Positions 6,234-7,892 of a stretch of DNA of 7,892 bases are shown piece after piece. The position numbers and the translations under genes are program-made. Below the pieces are notes generated by a model. That model did not search any database. It was not told where the DNA came from and worked only from the letters and a program-made list of their open reading frames with translations. The DNA comes from Porticoccaceae bacterium UBA2002 (lineage in GTDB: Bacteria; Pseudomonadota; Gammaproteobacteria; Pseudomonadales; Porticoccaceae): contig DDCQ01000071.1 in NCBI GenBank assembly GCA_002334915.1, forward strand, positions 72,689-80,580, given 5' to 3'. Position 1 is the stretch's first letter; each line of letters opens with the position of its first letter.

Positions 6234-6647
6234 TTACATCACCGTGCGTCTAACGAAGGTAGTTGCAACAGGAAGCTTGGCCGCTGCTAAAGCAAATGCT
6301 TCGCGCGCCAACTCTTCACTAACACCTTCCATTTCATAAAGTACTTTGCCTGGCTGAATTAGCGCCACCCAGTACTCAACATTACCCTTACCTTTACCCA
6401 TACGCACTTCAAGTGGCTTGTTGGTAATCGGCTTGTCTGGAAATACTCGAATCCATATCTTGCCGCCACGTTTAATGTGTCGAGTCATGGCACGACGAGC
6501 CGCCTCAATCTGGCGAGCAGTCAGGCGACCGCGTCCAGACGCTTTGAGACCAAACTCACCAAAGCTGACTTTGCTGCCGCGCTGAGCCAGACCACGGTTG
6601 CGGCCCTTGTGCATCTTGCGGAATTTTGTACGTTTCGGTTGCAGCAT
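6234..6647 (-). CDS. rplP: 50S ribosomal protein L16
   Basis: L16 helps shape the A site and completes late 50S assembly. The 137 residues are one more than E. coli; the extra residue is in the loop [16 protein letters not shown] (19-34). Conserved blocks are [19 protein letters not shown] (1-19), [19 protein letters not shown] (38-56), [17 protein letters not shown] (62-78), then [20 protein letters not shown] (83-102). R82 corresponds to E. coli R81, the residue hydroxylated by the RoxA/YcfD oxygenase, so the site is preserved; whether the enzyme is present cannot be seen. The ATG follows AAGGGTAA, 12 nt after rpsC. The L16 C-terminus TTFVRRTVM is typical. Confidence 0.99.
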   Translation of the reverse strand: MLQPKRTKFRKMHKGRNRGLAQRGSKVSFGEFGLKASGRGRLTARQIEAARRAMTRHIKRGGKIWIRVFPDKPITNKPLEVRMGKGKGNVEYWVALIQPGKVLYEMEGVSEELAREAFALAAAKLPVATTFVRRTVM

Positions 6648-6659
6648 TTCGCTTTACCC

Positions 6660-7343
6660 TTATCGCTTGTTTCTTGAGTCTTGTGTCTTGGCGGGCGCTG
6701 CTTCAGCTTCCTCACCACCCAGAACTTCACCTTTGAAGATCCAGACCTTTACGCCGATAATCCCATATGTGGTATTACCTTCGGCAGTTGCATAGTCAAT
6801 ATCTGCACGCAATGTGTGCAGAGGTACACGACCTTCTCTGTACCATTCTGAACGAGCAATCTCTGCACCGCCCAAACGACCACCAACTTGAATTTTCACG
6901 CCCAGAGCACCGCCGCGCATAGCGTTCTGTACAGCGCGCTTCATGGCGCGACGGAACATTACTCGTCGCTCCAGCTGCTGAGCTACGTTCTGGGCAACCA
7001 GGTTGGCATCCAGATCGGGCTTGCGGATCTCTTCGATATTGATATGCACCGAACAGCCCATCATCTTGGCCACTTCGTTGCGCAGCTTCTCAACATCCTC
7101 ACCCTTCTTGCCGATAACGATACCGGGGCGGGCAGTGTGAATGGTGATGCGTGCACTATCTGAAGGACGCTCAATATCAATGCGACTCACTGATGCATGG
7201 TCGAGCTTCTTCTTGACAAATGCTCGAACCTGGAGGTCCTGATTGAGCTTGTCCGCATAGTCCTTATTACCGGCATACCAGGTAGAGGTATGCTTTTTAA
7301 CAATACCTAGACGGATGCCAGTTGGATGTACTTTTTGACCCAT
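6660..7343 (-). CDS. rpsC: 30S ribosomal protein S3
   Basis: S3 lines the mRNA entry tunnel of the 30S head and takes part in unwinding mRNA. It has 227 residues (E. coli 233). The type II KH domain has the GKKG loop at 78-81 within [18 protein letters not shown] (71-88). The helicase-linked basic residues R131, R132 and K135 ([15 protein letters not shown]) are at E. coli numbering. The C-terminal S3 domain shows [20 protein letters not shown] (154-173), [20 protein letters not shown] (174-193) and [13 protein letters not shown] (194-206). The last 20 residues ([17 protein letters not shown]) are a variable charged tail. The ATG at 7343-7341 follows GGGAGA, 24 nt after rplV. Confidence 0.99.
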   Translation of the reverse strand: MGQKVHPTGIRLGIVKKHTSTWYAGNKDYADKLNQDLQVRAFVKKKLDHASVSRIDIERPSDSARITIHTARPGIVIGKKGEDVEKLRNEVAKMMGCSVHINIEEIRKPDLDANLVAQNVAQQLERRVMFRRAMKRAVQNAMRGGALGVKIQVGGRLGGAEIARSEWYREGRVPLHTLRADIDYATAEGNTTYGIIGVKVWIFKGEVLGGEEAEAAPAKTQDSRNKR

Positions 7344-7367
7344 TGAATGGTCTCCCGAACCTAAATT

Positions 7368-7700
7368 CTACTTTTCAGAAACTTTTACAGTGATGTGACA
7401 GCTGCGCTTAAAAATTCTATCCGCACGGCCCTTTGCTCTAGGCTTGATTCTTTTCATCGTCATGCCTTCGTCAACAAAGATCGTTGACACTCTGAGCTCA
7501 TCTACATCAGCACCATCGTTGTGCTCTGCGTTGGCAATTGCCGACTCAAGCACCTTTTTAATAATGTCCGCACCTTTCCTGCCACTGAACTGCAGAATTT
7601 CTAATGCAGACTCAACTGACTTGCCGCGAATTTGATCAGCTACCAGACGCACCTTCTGCGCTGAAATTCTGGCACCTTTTAATTTTGCTGCTACTTCCAC
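7368..7700 (-). CDS. rplV: 50S ribosomal protein L22 (GTG start)
   Basis: L22 binds 23S rRNA and its long beta hairpin lines the peptide exit tunnel. With a GTG start at 7700-7698 the product is 110 residues, the E. coli length, and begins [20 protein letters not shown] (E. coli [20 protein letters not shown]). A TTG two codons upstream extends the frame, but only 2 nt would separate it from the AGAGGG site (7714-7709), whereas the GTG is at 8 nt. Landmarks are [18 protein letters not shown] (48-65) and the hairpin [19 protein letters not shown] (78-96). M82, K83 and R84, whose deletion gives macrolide resistance in E. coli, are intact. The stop is TAG, the only amber stop among the complete genes here. 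Confidence 0.97.
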   Translation of the reverse strand: MEVAAKLKGARISAQKVRLVADQIRGKSVESALEILQFSGRKGADIIKKVLESAIANAEHNDGADVDELRVSTIFVDEGMTMKRIKPRAKGRADRIFKRSCHITVKVSEK

Positions 7701-7708
7701 GATCAAAA

Positions 7709-7714
7709 CCCTCT
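7709..7714 (-). promoter_or_regulatory. Ribosome binding site that sets the rplV start
   Basis: AGAGGG ends 8 nt before the GTG at 7700 and only 2 nt before the upstream TTG at 7706, so it supports the GTG as the true start of rplV. It sits in the 15-nt gap after the rpsS stop. Confidence 0.8.
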
Positions 7715-7715
7715 T

Positions 7716-7892
7716 TTAGCGCTTGGCTTTCTTGTCTGCCACGTGACCTTTGTAGGTACGTGTCGGAGCAAATTCACCCAGCTTGTGGCCAACCATTTCT
7801 TCGTTGACCAAAACAGGAACATGTTGACGACCATTGTGGATAGCGATTGTCAGCCCCACCATATCTGGCAGGATCATAGAACGACGCGACCA
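7716..7892 (-). CDS. rpsS: 30S ribosomal protein S19, C-terminal part
   Basis: S19 sits at the top of the 30S head with S13 and S14 and touches the A-site finger of the 50S. The gene enters from the right edge, so its 5' part is missing; 58 codons and a TAA stop remain, in frame from base 7892. They read [20 protein letters not shown], then the S19 signature [20 protein letters not shown], followed by [11 protein letters not shown] and VADKKAKR. This aligns end to end with the last 59 residues of E. coli S19 (92 total), so about a third of the protein lies outside the window. It is the proximal neighbour of rplV in the S10 operon, 15 nt away. Confidence 0.98.
   Translation of the reverse strand, partial: WSRRSMILPDMVGLTIAIHNGRQHVPVLVNEEMVGHKLGEFAPTRTYKGHVADKKAKR

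Noticed and set aside
1..7892. Search for a mobile element, CRISPR array, defence cassette or other accessory system
   Set aside because: All but about 117 nt plus short gaps is conserved ribosomal protein and secY coding sequence in standard order; no repeats, integrase or foreign composition were seen.

Overview
The window is a piece of the bacterial ribosomal protein supercluster. Every gene lies on the minus strand, so transcription runs from high to low coordinates. In transcription order it holds rpsS (its 3' part), rplV, rpsC, rplP, rpmC, rpsQ, rplN, rplX, rplE, rpsN, rpsH, rplF, rplR, rpsE, rpmD, rplO, secY, rpmJ and rpsM (its first 24 codons). This is the S10 operon tail, the whole spc operon and the start of the alpha operon, in the Escherichia coli order with no insertion, loss or rearrangement.

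The source is most likely a gammaproteobacterium. The gene order, the 101-residue cysteine-poor S14, the 177-residue L6, the 179-residue L5 and the SecY sequence all fit that class. S5 has the motif [11 protein letters not shown], which I recall from Pseudomonas relatives rather than enterics, so a Pseudomonadales or Cellvibrionales-like lineage is plausible. The order cannot be fixed from this window. Base composition looks close to balanced, and I saw no gene with codon use or composition unlike its neighbours.

Layout: 7892-5771 is the distal S10 operon (S19 to S17) and 5738-192 is the spc operon (L14 to L36). The two are only 32 nt apart, with no convincing spc promoter in between. Gaps inside the cluster run from a 1-nt overlap (rplO/secY, TAATG) to 38 nt (rpsE/rpmD), and most starts have a purine-rich ribosome binding site, as expected for a co-transcribed, translationally coupled unit. 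The only substantial spacer is the 117 nt between rpmJ and rpsM (75-191). It carries a candidate sigma70 promoter with a perfect 12-bp palindrome between its -35 and -10 boxes, and a leader that could pair with the first codons of rpsM, as the S4-binding leader of the alpha operon does in E. coli.

Together the genes supply 30S proteins (S19, S3, S17, S14, S8, S5, S13), 50S proteins (L22, L16, L29, L14, L24, L5, L6, L18, L30, L15, L36) and the core channel of the Sec translocon. I found no mobile element, CRISPR array, tRNA, rRNA or novel system; this is core housekeeping DNA. The observations worth a second look concern regulation: the rpmJ-rpsM spacer, the apparent absence of the E. coli-type S8 site in rplE, and the compact S10/spc junction. 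Three starts were set from the sequence: GTG for rpmJ, GTG for rplV, and an ATG internal to the longest reading frame for rplO.
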